NCBI GenBank assembly: GCA_945885345.1
Contig: CAMCYP010000032.1
Span: 1-42,622 of the forward strand
Source of the DNA: Bordetella parapertussis
Lineage (GTDB): Bacteria > Pseudomonadota > Gammaproteobacteria > Burkholderiales > SG8-41
DNA length: 42,622 nucleotides
Reading direction: 5' to 3'
Positions 16,522-24,841 of this stretch are shown piece by piece (the stretch's first letter is position 1; each line of letters opens with the position of its first letter). The notes under the pieces are model-generated. The model ran no database searches, had not been told where the DNA came from, and worked only from the letters and a program-made list of their open reading frames with translations. The position numbers and the translations under genes were made by a program.

Positions 16522-17493
16522 ATGTTGCAGAAATTTGTTTACATAATGATCGCGGCCTGCACGGCAGCAACGGGATATGCCGCGGAAGCATGGGTTCCGG
16601 ACCGCGCGGTCGAGATCGTCGCCGGTTCGGGCGCCGGTGGTGCGCAGGATCGGACCGCGCGCACGATGCAGAAAATCTGGAAAGAAAGCAACATCATTTC
16701 GTTGCCGGTGAATGTGGTCAACAAACCTGGTGGCGGCGGTGCGATCAGCATGGCGTACCTCAATCAGCAAGGCAGCAACGGCCATTACATTGCCGTCGGC
16801 TCACCGTCATTGCTGATCAACCATATTTCCGGCAAAGGCAAAATTGGCCTTGATGATGTGACACCGCTGGCATTGCTGTTCAGTGAATACATTGCCATTG
16901 CCGTAAGGAACGAATCGCCAATCAAAACCGGTGCAGACCTGATTCAGCGAATGAAATCGGACCCGGGGTCGGTCAGCGTCGCCGTTGCCACGGCTCGTGG
17001 CGGCATGCAGCACATAGCCGTCGGACGGATTGCCAAAACCATCGGAGTCGACGTGGGGAAAGTCCGGGTCGTGGTGTTCAACTCCGGCAGTGAATCGATT
17101 ACCCAGGTGTTGGGCGGGCATATCGATGTTGTGGCAACAGCCGTCGCCAACGCGGCGCCGCATGTGACCAACGGCCAATTGCGAATCATCGGCATTGCCG
17201 CGCCGCAGCGTCTGCCTGGTGCACTTGCGAATGTGCCAACCTGGAAGGAACAAGGTGTTGATGTCGTCGTATCAAACTGGCGCAGTGTTATGGGACCCAA
17301 GGGCATGACTGCGGCACAGGTGGCATGGTGGGACGGCGCGTTCCAGAAACTGGTGAAGACAGCGGAATGGAACGAAGATATCCAGAAAAATTACTGGGTG
17401 AACAATTATCTCGGCAGTGCAGACAGCCAGAAATTCTTTGCGGCCCAATACGAGGAATTGCGTGGGGCATTGAACGATCTGCTCGTCAAGTGA
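16522..17493 (+). CDS. Bug/TctC-type periplasmic solute-binding protein (WxP subtype)
   Basis: A 323-residue binding protein with a signal peptide ending about GYAA-EAW (residue 21-22). The mature start WVPDRAVEIVAGSGAGGAQD, the VVNKPGGGGAISMAYL loop and VPTWKEQGVDVVVSNWRS mark the same subtype as the proteins at 12736, 18765 and 31231. AAGGAGGATTAC leads into the ATG. The 117 bp upstream show no clear promoter or terminator. Being next to the class III CoA-transferase gene (21 bp downstream) suggests a ligand that enters the cell and is converted to a CoA ester. Confidence 0.92.
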   Translation: MLQKFVYIMIAACTAATGYAAEAWVPDRAVEIVAGSGAGGAQDRTARTMQKIWKESNIISLPVNVVNKPGGGGAISMAYLNQQGSNGHYIAVGSPSLLINHISGKGKIGLDDVTPLALLFSEYIAIAVRNESPIKTGADLIQRMKSDPGSVSVAVATARGGMQHIAVGRIAKTIGVDVGKVRVVVFNSGSESITQVLGGHIDVVATAVANAAPHVTNGQLRIIGIAAPQRLPGALANVPTWKEQGVDVVVSNWRSVMGPKGMTAAQVAWWDGAFQKLVKTAEWNEDIQKNYWVNNYLGSADSQKFFAAQYEELRGALNDLLVK

Positions 17494-17514
17494 GGGTCTG
17501 ACCGGAGAAAAATC

Positions 17515-18768
17515 ATGCCAGACGACAAGAACATCCCGTCCCAACCGATGGACGGAATACGCGTGCTCGAGCTCGGCACGACGATTGCCGGCCCTTTCTG
17601 TGCCCGATTGCTCGCCGATTTCGGCGCGGAGGTAGTCAAGGTCGAGCCGGCCGAGGGGGATCCCATCCGGGTTTCTGGCAAGCGCTACAAGGACAAGCCG
17701 CTGTACGCCAGCAGCCTGATGCGCAACAAAAAACTGATCGTGATTGATTTGCGCACGACAGCCGGGCAGGACTTGGTAAAGCAATTCGTCAAAAAATGCG
17801 ATGTGGTGATCGAGAATTTCCGGCCGGGCACTCTGGAAAAGTGGGGGCTGGGGTATGACACGCTTTCCGGGATAAACCCGGGACTGGTGCTGGTTCGGGT
17901 CTCCGGATACGGGCAGACCGGTCCTTACAGCCAGCGACCCGGTTACGGGGTGGTCTGTGAAGCAGTGGGGGGGTTACGGCATGTTACCGGTGACGCCGAC
18001 CGGCCTCCGGCGCGGGCCAATATCGGCCTCACAGACTGCATTACCGGACTTTATGCCGCGTTCGGTACCATGATGGCGTTACGGCACCGGGATCGGACCG
18101 GTGAAGGACAGATTGTCGATACCGCCCTGTACGAATGTGCATTCAGCTTCATGGAAGCGCATATCGGGGCTTACGACAAAACCGGATACGTCGTCGGGCG
18201 CGAAGGCGCAGGTCATTCAGGCAGCGTCGTCAACAATCTGTTCCGGACCCGTGACGGGCACTACGTGCATATCCAAGGATCCCAGACCAACAGCTTTCGC
18301 AGGTTATGCCTGGCAATGGGGCGGCCAGATATCCTCAACGATCCTCGTTTCAACACCCGTCTTCAGCGTGTCAAGAACGGTGACGAAATGGATGGTCTGG
18401 TTGCCGAGTGGGTGGGCGCGCGTGATTATGAATCTGTCGAGCGCGAGCTCTCGGCGGAAGATGTGGTGTTCACGCGCATTTACACCATGGCTGACATATT
18501 CAAGGATCCGCATTTCAAGGCACGCGGCATGATCCCGGCCATTCCTGATGACGAAATCGGAACAGTTGCAATGGCTGCACCAGTCCCGCGGCTGACCCGT
18601 ACGCCGGGCACCATCAACAGGAGTGGCGGCCGCATCGGCCGTGACACGTTCGATGTTCTGCACAACATGTTTGGCTTTTCAACCGCGGAAATAAAGCGTC
18701 TTGAAGACGACAAAATTATCAGTACCAGACCACCGGAAATGATCAAACGTGGAGGAGCAACATCATGA
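17515..18768 (+). CDS. Class III (CaiB/BaiF/Frc) CoA-transferase
   Basis: A 417-residue CoA-transferase of family III, which moves CoA from a donor thioester to a carboxylic acid through aspartyl anhydride intermediates. The N-terminal GIRVLELGTTIAGPFCARLL, VIENFRPGTLEKWGL, SGYGQTGPYSQRPGYG and the catalytic aspartate D174 in IGLTDCITGLYA are all present, and length is normal. CGGAGAAAAATC precedes the ATG. It sits between two Bug genes and overlaps the next start by 4 bp (ATGA). In module 2, which lacks an ATP-grasp synthetase subunit, it could provide the activation step instead. Substrates are unknown. Confidence 0.93.
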   Translation: MPDDKNIPSQPMDGIRVLELGTTIAGPFCARLLADFGAEVVKVEPAEGDPIRVSGKRYKDKPLYASSLMRNKKLIVIDLRTTAGQDLVKQFVKKCDVVIENFRPGTLEKWGLGYDTLSGINPGLVLVRVSGYGQTGPYSQRPGYGVVCEAVGGLRHVTGDADRPPARANIGLTDCITGLYAAFGTMMALRHRDRTGEGQIVDTALYECAFSFMEAHIGAYDKTGYVVGREGAGHSGSVVNNLFRTRDGHYVHIQGSQTNSFRRLCLAMGRPDILNDPRFNTRLQRVKNGDEMDGLVAEWVGARDYESVERELSAEDVVFTRIYTMADIFKDPHFKARGMIPAIPDDEIGTVAMAAPVPRLTRTPGTINRSGGRIGRDTFDVLHNMFGFSTAEIKRLEDDKIISTRPPEMIKRGGATS

Positions 18769-19769
18769 AGCCGAAAGACGGGAAAAAGCGGGTGTTATCG
18801 CTGATGGTGATTGGTTGTGCCGTCGCTGCACTCAGCAACGGGAACGCCTTTGCGCAATGGAAGCCTGAACGCACCACGGAACTGATCGTGAGCGCGGGAC
18901 CGGGGGGTAACCAGGATCTGACCGCCCGGGTGATCCAGGGTGTCTGGCAGGAGAAAAAAATCGTCCCTTCGGCTGTTGTGGCAAACAAAACCGGTGGCGC
19001 TGGAGCCATTGCATCCAATTACCTTTCCCAGCACGCTGGCGATCCACATTATCTGATGATGCTGGCACCAACGTTGCTGACCAGCCGGATCATGGGTACG
19101 AGCAAAGTCGATCACAATAATTACACGCCGCTGGCCATGCTGTTCAATGAATATATTTTCGTGACAGTAAAGGCCGATTCACCCATAAAAAACGGCCGCG
19201 ACCTGATTCAAAAATTGAAGACGGCACCCGATTCATTAAGTGTTGCCATCGCCACCGCTCTTGGCAATCACATCCATATGGGTGTGGCATTACCGATGAA
19301 AGCCGCCGGTGTCGACATCAAGCGCATGAAAGTGGTGGCTTTCAAATCATCAGGTCAGTCGCTGACAGCGGTGCTGGGCGGACATGTCGATGTCGCCGCT
19401 TCAACATTCAGCGCGGTATTACCACATGTGACGTCAGGCAAGCTGCGTATCGTCGGTGTCAGCGCGCCGCAACGAATGACCGGTGTGCTTGCGGAAATTC
19501 CAACCTGGAAGGAGCAGGGGGCTAACGCGGTATTTGACAGCTGGCGCGGGGTGGTGGGAGCCCAAGGCATGACCGAAGAACAGAAGACCTATTGGGAAAG
19601 GGCTTTTGCCGAACTTGGAAAAACAGAAGAATGGAAAAAAGACATCGAAAAGAATTTCCGGGTGAGTCATTTTCTTGGCGGCAAAGACGCGAACCGCTAT
19701 TGGGATGAACAGTACAAAGAACTGGAAGAAGCGTTGACGGAACTGGGTTTGGCCAGACGCGGTAACTGA
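18765..19769 (+). CDS. Bug/TctC-type periplasmic solute-binding protein (WxP subtype)
   Basis: A 334-residue binding protein. A lysine-rich n-region (MKPKDGKKR), hydrophobic core and AFA-QW cleavage site near residue 31 form the signal peptide. The mature protein starts WKPERTTELIVSAGPGGNQD and has IPTWKEQGANAVFDSWRG. The start overlaps the stop of the CoA-transferase and its ribosome-binding site GGAGGAG lies within that gene, so translation is coupled. The tie to the CoA-transferase and the downstream carboxyltransferase suggests a role in the same pathway. Confidence 0.92.
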   Translation: MKPKDGKKRVLSLMVIGCAVAALSNGNAFAQWKPERTTELIVSAGPGGNQDLTARVIQGVWQEKKIVPSAVVANKTGGAGAIASNYLSQHAGDPHYLMMLAPTLLTSRIMGTSKVDHNNYTPLAMLFNEYIFVTVKADSPIKNGRDLIQKLKTAPDSLSVAIATALGNHIHMGVALPMKAAGVDIKRMKVVAFKSSGQSLTAVLGGHVDVAASTFSAVLPHVTSGKLRIVGVSAPQRMTGVLAEIPTWKEQGANAVFDSWRGVVGAQGMTEEQKTYWERAFAELGKTEEWKKDIEKNFRVSHFLGGKDANRYWDEQYKELEEALTELGLARRGN

Positions 19770-19806
19770 TATCCGTGTTGTCTGCTTCATTCAGAAAAGG
19801 AAGATC

Positions 19807-21387
19807 ATGAGCAAGACTGAAACAACAGGCTGGGAACGCGAAGCGGAAGAAATCAAACAGCGCCATGAATGGGCGGAAGCGATGGGGGGTGAAGAAGCGG
19901 TACGGCTGCGCCACGAAAAGGGTTTTCTGACCGTTCGTGAACGTATTGCCGGTATTGCCGACCGCGCCTCCTTCCAGGAAGTTGGCAAGCTTACCGGCAA
20001 AGGCGAATATGACAAGGACGGAAAACTCGTCAAGGTCACCCCGGCGCCCTATGTCATGGGGATTGCCGAAATCGACGGGCGTCCGGTTGCGATTGGCGGA
20101 GAGGACACCACCATACGCGGGGGCACCAGTTGGGGACATGGTCGGCGCAAGGGCGGCCAAGGGGGGTTTATCGATGATCTCGCGCATTCATACCGAATAC
20201 CGCTGATTCGACTGATCGATGGTTATGGCGGGGGTGTGGCTTCGGCAAAACGCGGTTACACGGTATTCCCCGGGCATACCAACGATCCTGGCGTCAATGT
20301 CGCGGAGTTGTTGGGCATGGTGCCGGTGGTGAGTGCCGTGCTGGGCATCGCTGCAGGCGGGCCGGCACTGCGTGCCGTGATGTCGCACTGGTCGGTAATG
20401 GTGAAAAACAGCACCATATTTGCTTCCGGCCCGCCTATTGTGGACCGGGGCCTTGGTCAAAAAGTTACCAAGGAAGAATTGGGCGGGCATCGGGTTGCGG
20501 TCGACAAGGCTGGAACGATCGATAACACAGCCGCGAGCGAGGAAGAATGTTTTGCGATGATCCGGCGGTTTTTGTCTTACCTGCCGACCAATGTTTGGCA
20601 ACTGCCACCCGTCGTATCATCTGATGATCCCGTTGATCGCTGTGAAGACGAACTGATTCGTATTGTGCCGCGCGATCCGCGCAAGCCCTACAACATGAAA
20701 AAAGTGCTGGAGATGGTGGTTGATCGCGGTTCGTTGTTTGAAATCCAGGCAACTTACGGACGCTCCGCAATTACGGCACTGGCACGCATGGGCGGTTATA
20801 CAGTGGGCGTGATTGCCAACAACCCTATGATTGGCGGCCGCATCGATGTCAAATCCGCACGAAAGCAGGCGCATTTCATTGAACTCTGCGACTGCTTTCA
20901 TATTCCCATCGTCTTTTTTATGGATGTTCCGGGGTTCATGATCGGCAAGGAATCTGAAGAAGCGGCAATCTTGCGCGAAGGGGCGCGGGCGATTCACGCC
21001 AAGTGTCAGGCTACTGTGCCGATCATTTCAGTGGTTACCCGCAAGTGTTATGGCATGGGTGGCGGAGTTGGCATCGACAAGTACGGACTTGATTTCAAAG
21101 TGGCCTGGCCTTCGGGCGAATGGGGATCTCTGGCCGTCGAAGGTGGTGTCAGCGCTCAATACAAGCGTGAAATTCAGAATGCGCCTGATCCGAAACAACG
21201 TGAAAGAGAAATTGAAGCAGAACTGAAAAAAATCACATCGCCGTTTCTGACTGCAGAAGCTTTTGCCGTCGAAGATCTGATCGATCCACGGCAGACCCGA
21301 CCTTATCTGTGCCGGTTCATAAAGACAATGCAACCTCGCTTGGCGGCAGATGTCGGACCCAAGGCGAAATACGGCGTAAGACCTTGA
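19807..21387 (+). CDS. Acyl-CoA carboxylase carboxyltransferase subunit, type A, module 2
   Basis: A 526-residue PccB-type carboxyltransferase homologous over its full length to the type A protein at 2110: TVRERI, APYVMGIAEIDGRPVAIGGED, FMDVPGFMIG, VVTRKCYGMGGG and AWPSGEWGSLAVEGGV are shared apart from small changes. In module 1 types A and B are adjacent, whereas here A lies 4.4 kb downstream of B with four genes between. AAAAGGAAGATC precedes the ATG. It ends the module 2 gene run; 83 bp separate it from soxC. It needs a biotinyl carrier (10961 or 1794) and the biotin carboxylase at 5378. Confidence 0.93.
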   Translation: MSKTETTGWEREAEEIKQRHEWAEAMGGEEAVRLRHEKGFLTVRERIAGIADRASFQEVGKLTGKGEYDKDGKLVKVTPAPYVMGIAEIDGRPVAIGGEDTTIRGGTSWGHGRRKGGQGGFIDDLAHSYRIPLIRLIDGYGGGVASAKRGYTVFPGHTNDPGVNVAELLGMVPVVSAVLGIAAGGPALRAVMSHWSVMVKNSTIFASGPPIVDRGLGQKVTKEELGGHRVAVDKAGTIDNTAASEEECFAMIRRFLSYLPTNVWQLPPVVSSDDPVDRCEDELIRIVPRDPRKPYNMKKVLEMVVDRGSLFEIQATYGRSAITALARMGGYTVGVIANNPMIGGRIDVKSARKQAHFIELCDCFHIPIVFFMDVPGFMIGKESEEAAILREGARAIHAKCQATVPIISVVTRKCYGMGGGVGIDKYGLDFKVAWPSGEWGSLAVEGGVSAQYKREIQNAPDPKQREREIEAELKKITSPFLTAEAFAVEDLIDPRQTRPYLCRFIKTMQPRLAADVGPKAKYGVRP

Positions 21388-21470
21388 TTAACAGGTATTC
21401 CGAAGGTCGGTAGCTACCTACGTGCGGTATACGCCGAATATTACTGATTAAAGAGAGGGGAGAACGCATC

Positions 21471-22769
21471 ATGAAGAATTTGCCGACCAGCAAGCAGGTA
21501 GCTGACACGCCAGATGTTATTCACAAACCCGCCAGAGGGCGGCGTGCTTTCCTTGCGCAGGGCGCGGCACTTGCTGGCGGCGCGTTCACGACCGGGAATG
21601 CCATGGCGCAATCCAGTGCAAATTTGCCGCCTGAAGTGCCGCAATGGATGAAGCAGGAAGGACACCCTATTACCTGGAACCCGTACGGCCTGCCGTCAGC
21701 GTTCGAGAAGCACGTAATACGACAGGGGCGGGGTGATCAGCGAATGCCTGGCGCCGGATCTGTACAGTCTCCTCTACAGCACCTGCGCGGCATGATCACG
21801 CCCAACGGTTTGGTATTCGAACGTTCCCATGCGGGCATTCCCCATATCGATCCGGCACAGCATCGGCTTATGGTGCATGGACTGGTGAAGCGCCCGACGA
21901 TATTTACAATGGATGACCTGAAGCGCTTTCCATCCGTGTCGCGCATGCATTTTATTGAATGCTCCGGCAACGGCTCCCGCGAGTGGAGCAAACCGTTCGG
22001 TAAAAGCGTGCAGATCAGCCATGGTCTGGTGTCATGCTGCGAGTGGACCGGGGTGTTGCTTTCAACGGTGCTGGAGGAGGTAGGCATTGATCCGAAGGGG
22101 AAATGGGTGCTCGCGGAAGCTGCCGATGCTGCTGCGATGACTCGAAGTGTGCCAATTGAAAAATGTCTTGAGGACGCTATGCTCGTTTACGGGCAGAACG
22201 GCGAAATGCTGCGTCCCCAGCAGGGTTATCCGCTGCGGCTGTTTCTGCCTGGCTGGGAAGGAAACATGAGTGTGAAATGGTTGCGGCGGCTCAAGGTGGG
22301 AGAGGAACCCTTCATGACGCGCGAAGAGACTTCCAAGTACACGGACATGATGCCTGATGGGCGTGCGCGCCAGTTCACTTTCATGATGGATGCTAAATCG
22401 GTCATTACCTATCCTGCCCCTGACCACAAGCTCCGCGAGCGTGGTTTTCACGAGATTTCCGGAATAGCCTGGTCGGGACGCGGGCGCATCAGCCGCGTCG
22501 ATGTCTCGACCGATGCCGGCAAGACCTGGCATGAGGCTCGGTTGCAGGAGCCGGTGCTGAGCCGCGCTTTGGTGCGTTTTCGGTATCCGTGGAATTGGGA
22601 TGGTCAAGAAGCGGTGCTGCAAAGCCGCGCCGTTGACGAAAGCGGTTACGTGCAGCCGATGCGCACGCAACTCGTTGCCGAGCGTGGATACGCTTCCCAG
22701 TATCACAATAATTCAATTCAAAGCTGGCGGGTTTCAAACACCGGGGAGATCACTAATGTCCATGCCTAA
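21471..22769 (+). CDS. soxC: Sulfane/sulfite dehydrogenase molybdopterin subunit SoxC
   Basis: A 432-residue molybdenum enzyme of the sulfite oxidase family matching SoxC. A twin-arginine signal (GRRAFLAQG, RR at 24-25, cleavage about AMA-Q at 46-47) sends the folded protein to the periplasm. PEVPQWMKQEGHPI, SPLQHLRGMITPNGL and IDPAQHRLMVHG are SoxC hallmarks, and C164 in FIECSGNGS is the Mo-ligating cysteine. In the Sox system SoxCD oxidises the sulfane sulfur on SoxY. No other sox genes are in the window, so it may instead act as a stand-alone sulfite or sulfur-compound dehydrogenase. GGGGAG precedes the ATG; the soxD-like gene overlaps its end by 14 bp. Confidence 0.92.
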   Translation: MKNLPTSKQVADTPDVIHKPARGRRAFLAQGAALAGGAFTTGNAMAQSSANLPPEVPQWMKQEGHPITWNPYGLPSAFEKHVIRQGRGDQRMPGAGSVQSPLQHLRGMITPNGLVFERSHAGIPHIDPAQHRLMVHGLVKRPTIFTMDDLKRFPSVSRMHFIECSGNGSREWSKPFGKSVQISHGLVSCCEWTGVLLSTVLEEVGIDPKGKWVLAEAADAAAMTRSVPIEKCLEDAMLVYGQNGEMLRPQQGYPLRLFLPGWEGNMSVKWLRRLKVGEEPFMTREETSKYTDMMPDGRARQFTFMMDAKSVITYPAPDHKLRERGFHEISGIAWSGRGRISRVDVSTDAGKTWHEARLQEPVLSRALVRFRYPWNWDGQEAVLQSRAVDESGYVQPMRTQLVAERGYASQYHNNSIQSWRVSNTGEITNVHA

Positions 22770-23310
22770 ACTGCTTATTGCTGCCATGGTGCTGGTTGCA
22801 GCGTCGCCAGCTGGCGCGCAGATTTACGGATTCGGCAAATCCGCTGCCGACCGGGAACTCTCCGGCTGGGATATCGACGTTTCACCCGACGGCAAAGGTT
22901 TGCCGGCGGGTCGCGGCAGTGTGGCACAGGGTAAGGCGGTTTACGACACAACCTGCGCGGCTTGTCATGGCGCCAAGGGGGAAGGCAAGCCGGCTGACCG
23001 TCTTGTGGGTGGCGTTGGTTCGTTGACTACGTCGCGCCGTATTAAAACCGTAGGCAGTTACTGGCCTTATGCGCCGACAATCTACGACTACATCAACAGG
23101 GCCATGCCTTACAACAGTCCGCAGTCGTTGAAGCCAGACCAAGTTTATGCTGTGACTGCCTATCTGCTGCACCTGAACGGTATTGTTGGGGCAGATGCGG
23201 TGATGGATGCCGAAACCTTGCCAAAGGTGCAAATGCCAAACCGCGCCGGTTTTATCGCCGACGGCAGGCCGGATACCTCCAATTCACGGTGTCGTGTCGA
23301 TTGCAAATAA
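22756..23310 (+). CDS. soxD: SoxD-like c-type cytochrome (single haem)
   Basis: A 184-residue periplasmic cytochrome c, electron acceptor for SoxC. It has a signal peptide (cleavage about AGA-QIYG, residue 21), one CxxCH haem site (C67, C70, H71) and a likely axial Met at M117 in RAMPYNS. ELSGWDIDVSPDGKGLP, VGSLTTSRRIKTVGSYWPYA and QVYAVTAYLLHLN are typical of the N-terminal half of SoxD. Diheme SoxD proteins are about twice as long, so this is the one-haem form. The start lies inside soxC (14-bp overlap); ATG 22762 is an alternative. The C-terminus has an extra CxxxC pair (SRCRVDCK). Confidence 0.9.
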   Translation: MSMPKLLIAAMVLVAASPAGAQIYGFGKSAADRELSGWDIDVSPDGKGLPAGRGSVAQGKAVYDTTCAACHGAKGEGKPADRLVGGVGSLTTSRRIKTVGSYWPYAPTIYDYINRAMPYNSPQSLKPDQVYAVTAYLLHLNGIVGADAVMDAETLPKVQMPNRAGFIADGRPDTSNSRCRVDCK

Positions 23311-23381
23311 AATCCGTTGCTGCGTACGTAATGTTCAGACGGGGTGGGTGATGAAACGGCAGTTAACATTGGCGGGCGCCC

Positions 23382-24578
23382 ATGATCACCCATGATTTTC
23401 ATGCTGTCGGCTATCCTTTGCGGTTGTACAGCGGCAAGGATTCCCTGGAAAATCTGCCGGCGGAACTGAAGCGTTATCGATCACAACGTGCTTTCGTGGT
23501 CTGTGGCCGCAGCGTGTCGCGCAAGACCGGATTGATTGACCGCATCGAGAGAATTCTCGGCCCGGCCTATGCCGGTCGTTATGATGAAATCGAAAAAGAC
23601 ACCACGCTGTCCTCGGTACAGGCTGCGGCTGCAGCAGCCCGTGCCGCGAATGCCGATCTGCTGATCGGCGTCGGTTCCGGCAGCGTGATTCAGGGCACGC
23701 GCGTGGTGGCGGTGCTGCTTGCCGAAAAGGCACCGGTGAATCAGTTGATTACGCAGTACCCGGACAATGCCCCGGCGATCAGTCCCAGGCTGCTGGCGCC
23801 CAAGCTGCCGATCATCAATGTGCTGACTGCAGCCACCACGGCGCAGAATCGCGCCGGCTCGGCAGTGAAAGATCCGGCACGACCCAACCGCATGGAATTT
23901 TTTGATCCAAAAACGCGTCCGGTTGCGCTGTTCTGGGATGAAGAGGCTTTACTGACTGCGCCGGTGTCGCTGGCACGCACGACGGGAACATCGGTGTTCT
24001 GGCGTTCGTTGATGAACCTCGGTGCGCCGCGCATGGCGCCCTTGTCTGAAGGCGACCGCTTGCAGGCCTTCCGCCTGGCGCGCGGAGCACTTGCGCGCAT
24101 GAGCGACCCGCTGGATGCTGGTGCCCGCGTTGAAATGTGTGCCGCGGCATTTTTGCAGAACCGCGATGCTGACGACGGCGGCGCACTGACTGAAAAACAC
24201 TGGCCGGCGCGTGTGACCTATGCGCTGGCCACCGCACTCTTCAACCTGCACGGCCATGTCGGGCAGGGCGAAGCCAACTCGTCCTTGACTGCCACGGTAA
24301 TCCGCCATTTCGGCGCGCGCGACCCGGAAGCGATGGCGTTGATCGCACAGGCCTTTGAAATCACCGACAGCCGTCCCGCGCAGGAACGCGCCGCCGAGGC
24401 CGTCGAACGCGCTTTCGCGCAGGCAGGCATGCCGGTGAAATTGCGTGAACTCGACATCCCCCGCGACAGCCTCGCGACGGTCCTTGAAAATTCCCTGATG
24501 AATTTCAACGCCGACCCCAAACGCGAGTTTCTGCACGAACGAAATGCGTTGATGGCTGCGCTGGAAGCGGCCTGGTAA
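23382..24578 (+). CDS. Iron-type alcohol dehydrogenase/maleylacetate-reductase-fold protein lacking usual metal ligands
   Basis: A 398-residue protein of the dehydroquinate-synthase-like/Fe-ADH superfamily. The Rossmann half shows ADLLIGVGSGSVIQGTR (91-107) in place of the GGGSxxDxAK motif, then the all-helical half. Of the four residues that hold iron or zinc in typical members, three seem replaced: S204 and R208 where DxxxH is expected, and Q295 in VGQGEAN where His is usual; H309 remains. Maleylacetate reductases, which do not need a metal, are one comparison; a novel activity is another. The start at 23382 has little ribosome-binding site. Upstream lies soxCD; downstream is a Bug gene after 263 bp. 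Confidence 0.85.
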   Translation: MITHDFHAVGYPLRLYSGKDSLENLPAELKRYRSQRAFVVCGRSVSRKTGLIDRIERILGPAYAGRYDEIEKDTTLSSVQAAAAAARAANADLLIGVGSGSVIQGTRVVAVLLAEKAPVNQLITQYPDNAPAISPRLLAPKLPIINVLTAATTAQNRAGSAVKDPARPNRMEFFDPKTRPVALFWDEEALLTAPVSLARTTGTSVFWRSLMNLGAPRMAPLSEGDRLQAFRLARGALARMSDPLDAGARVEMCAAAFLQNRDADDGGALTEKHWPARVTYALATALFNLHGHVGQGEANSSLTATVIRHFGARDPEAMALIAQAFEITDSRPAQERAAEAVERAFAQAGMPVKLRELDIPRDSLATVLENSLMNFNADPKREFLHERNALMAALEAAW

Positions 24579-24841
24579 GGTCAATTTCGTTCAATGGCGG
24601 GTCGGGCAGCCTGCTGCAATGCCGTTTCCAGCCCTGCCAGATGCCAAAGCGATTTTCAGTTGCCATAGTGCGGTCCAAGGCTTGACGCCAGGCTCCATGC
24701 TCCCAAGAATCGGGTAAAACGACAGAAACCGGCGATTCGCCTTGGATGAATTTTCCCTGCCGCGATGCTGCCAGGTTTCAATCAAACCGCATTCGTGGTT
24801 TCACGACCCGAACCGTGATCGACCAATGAAGGAGGTGGCTT
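24579..24841. other. Intergenic region without recognised gene
   Basis: 263 bp between the Fe-ADH-fold gene and the Bug gene. No RNA gene or strong hairpin was seen. A minus-strand frame at 24591-24785 (64 codons) lacks similarity or a ribosome-binding site I can support. The 3' end carries the strong AAGGAGGTGG site at 24829-24838 for the Bug gene. Confidence 0.5.

Noticed and set aside
24591..24785. 64-codon minus-strand frame in the 24579-24841 gap
   Set aside because: No ribosome-binding site, domain or composition signal; probably chance.
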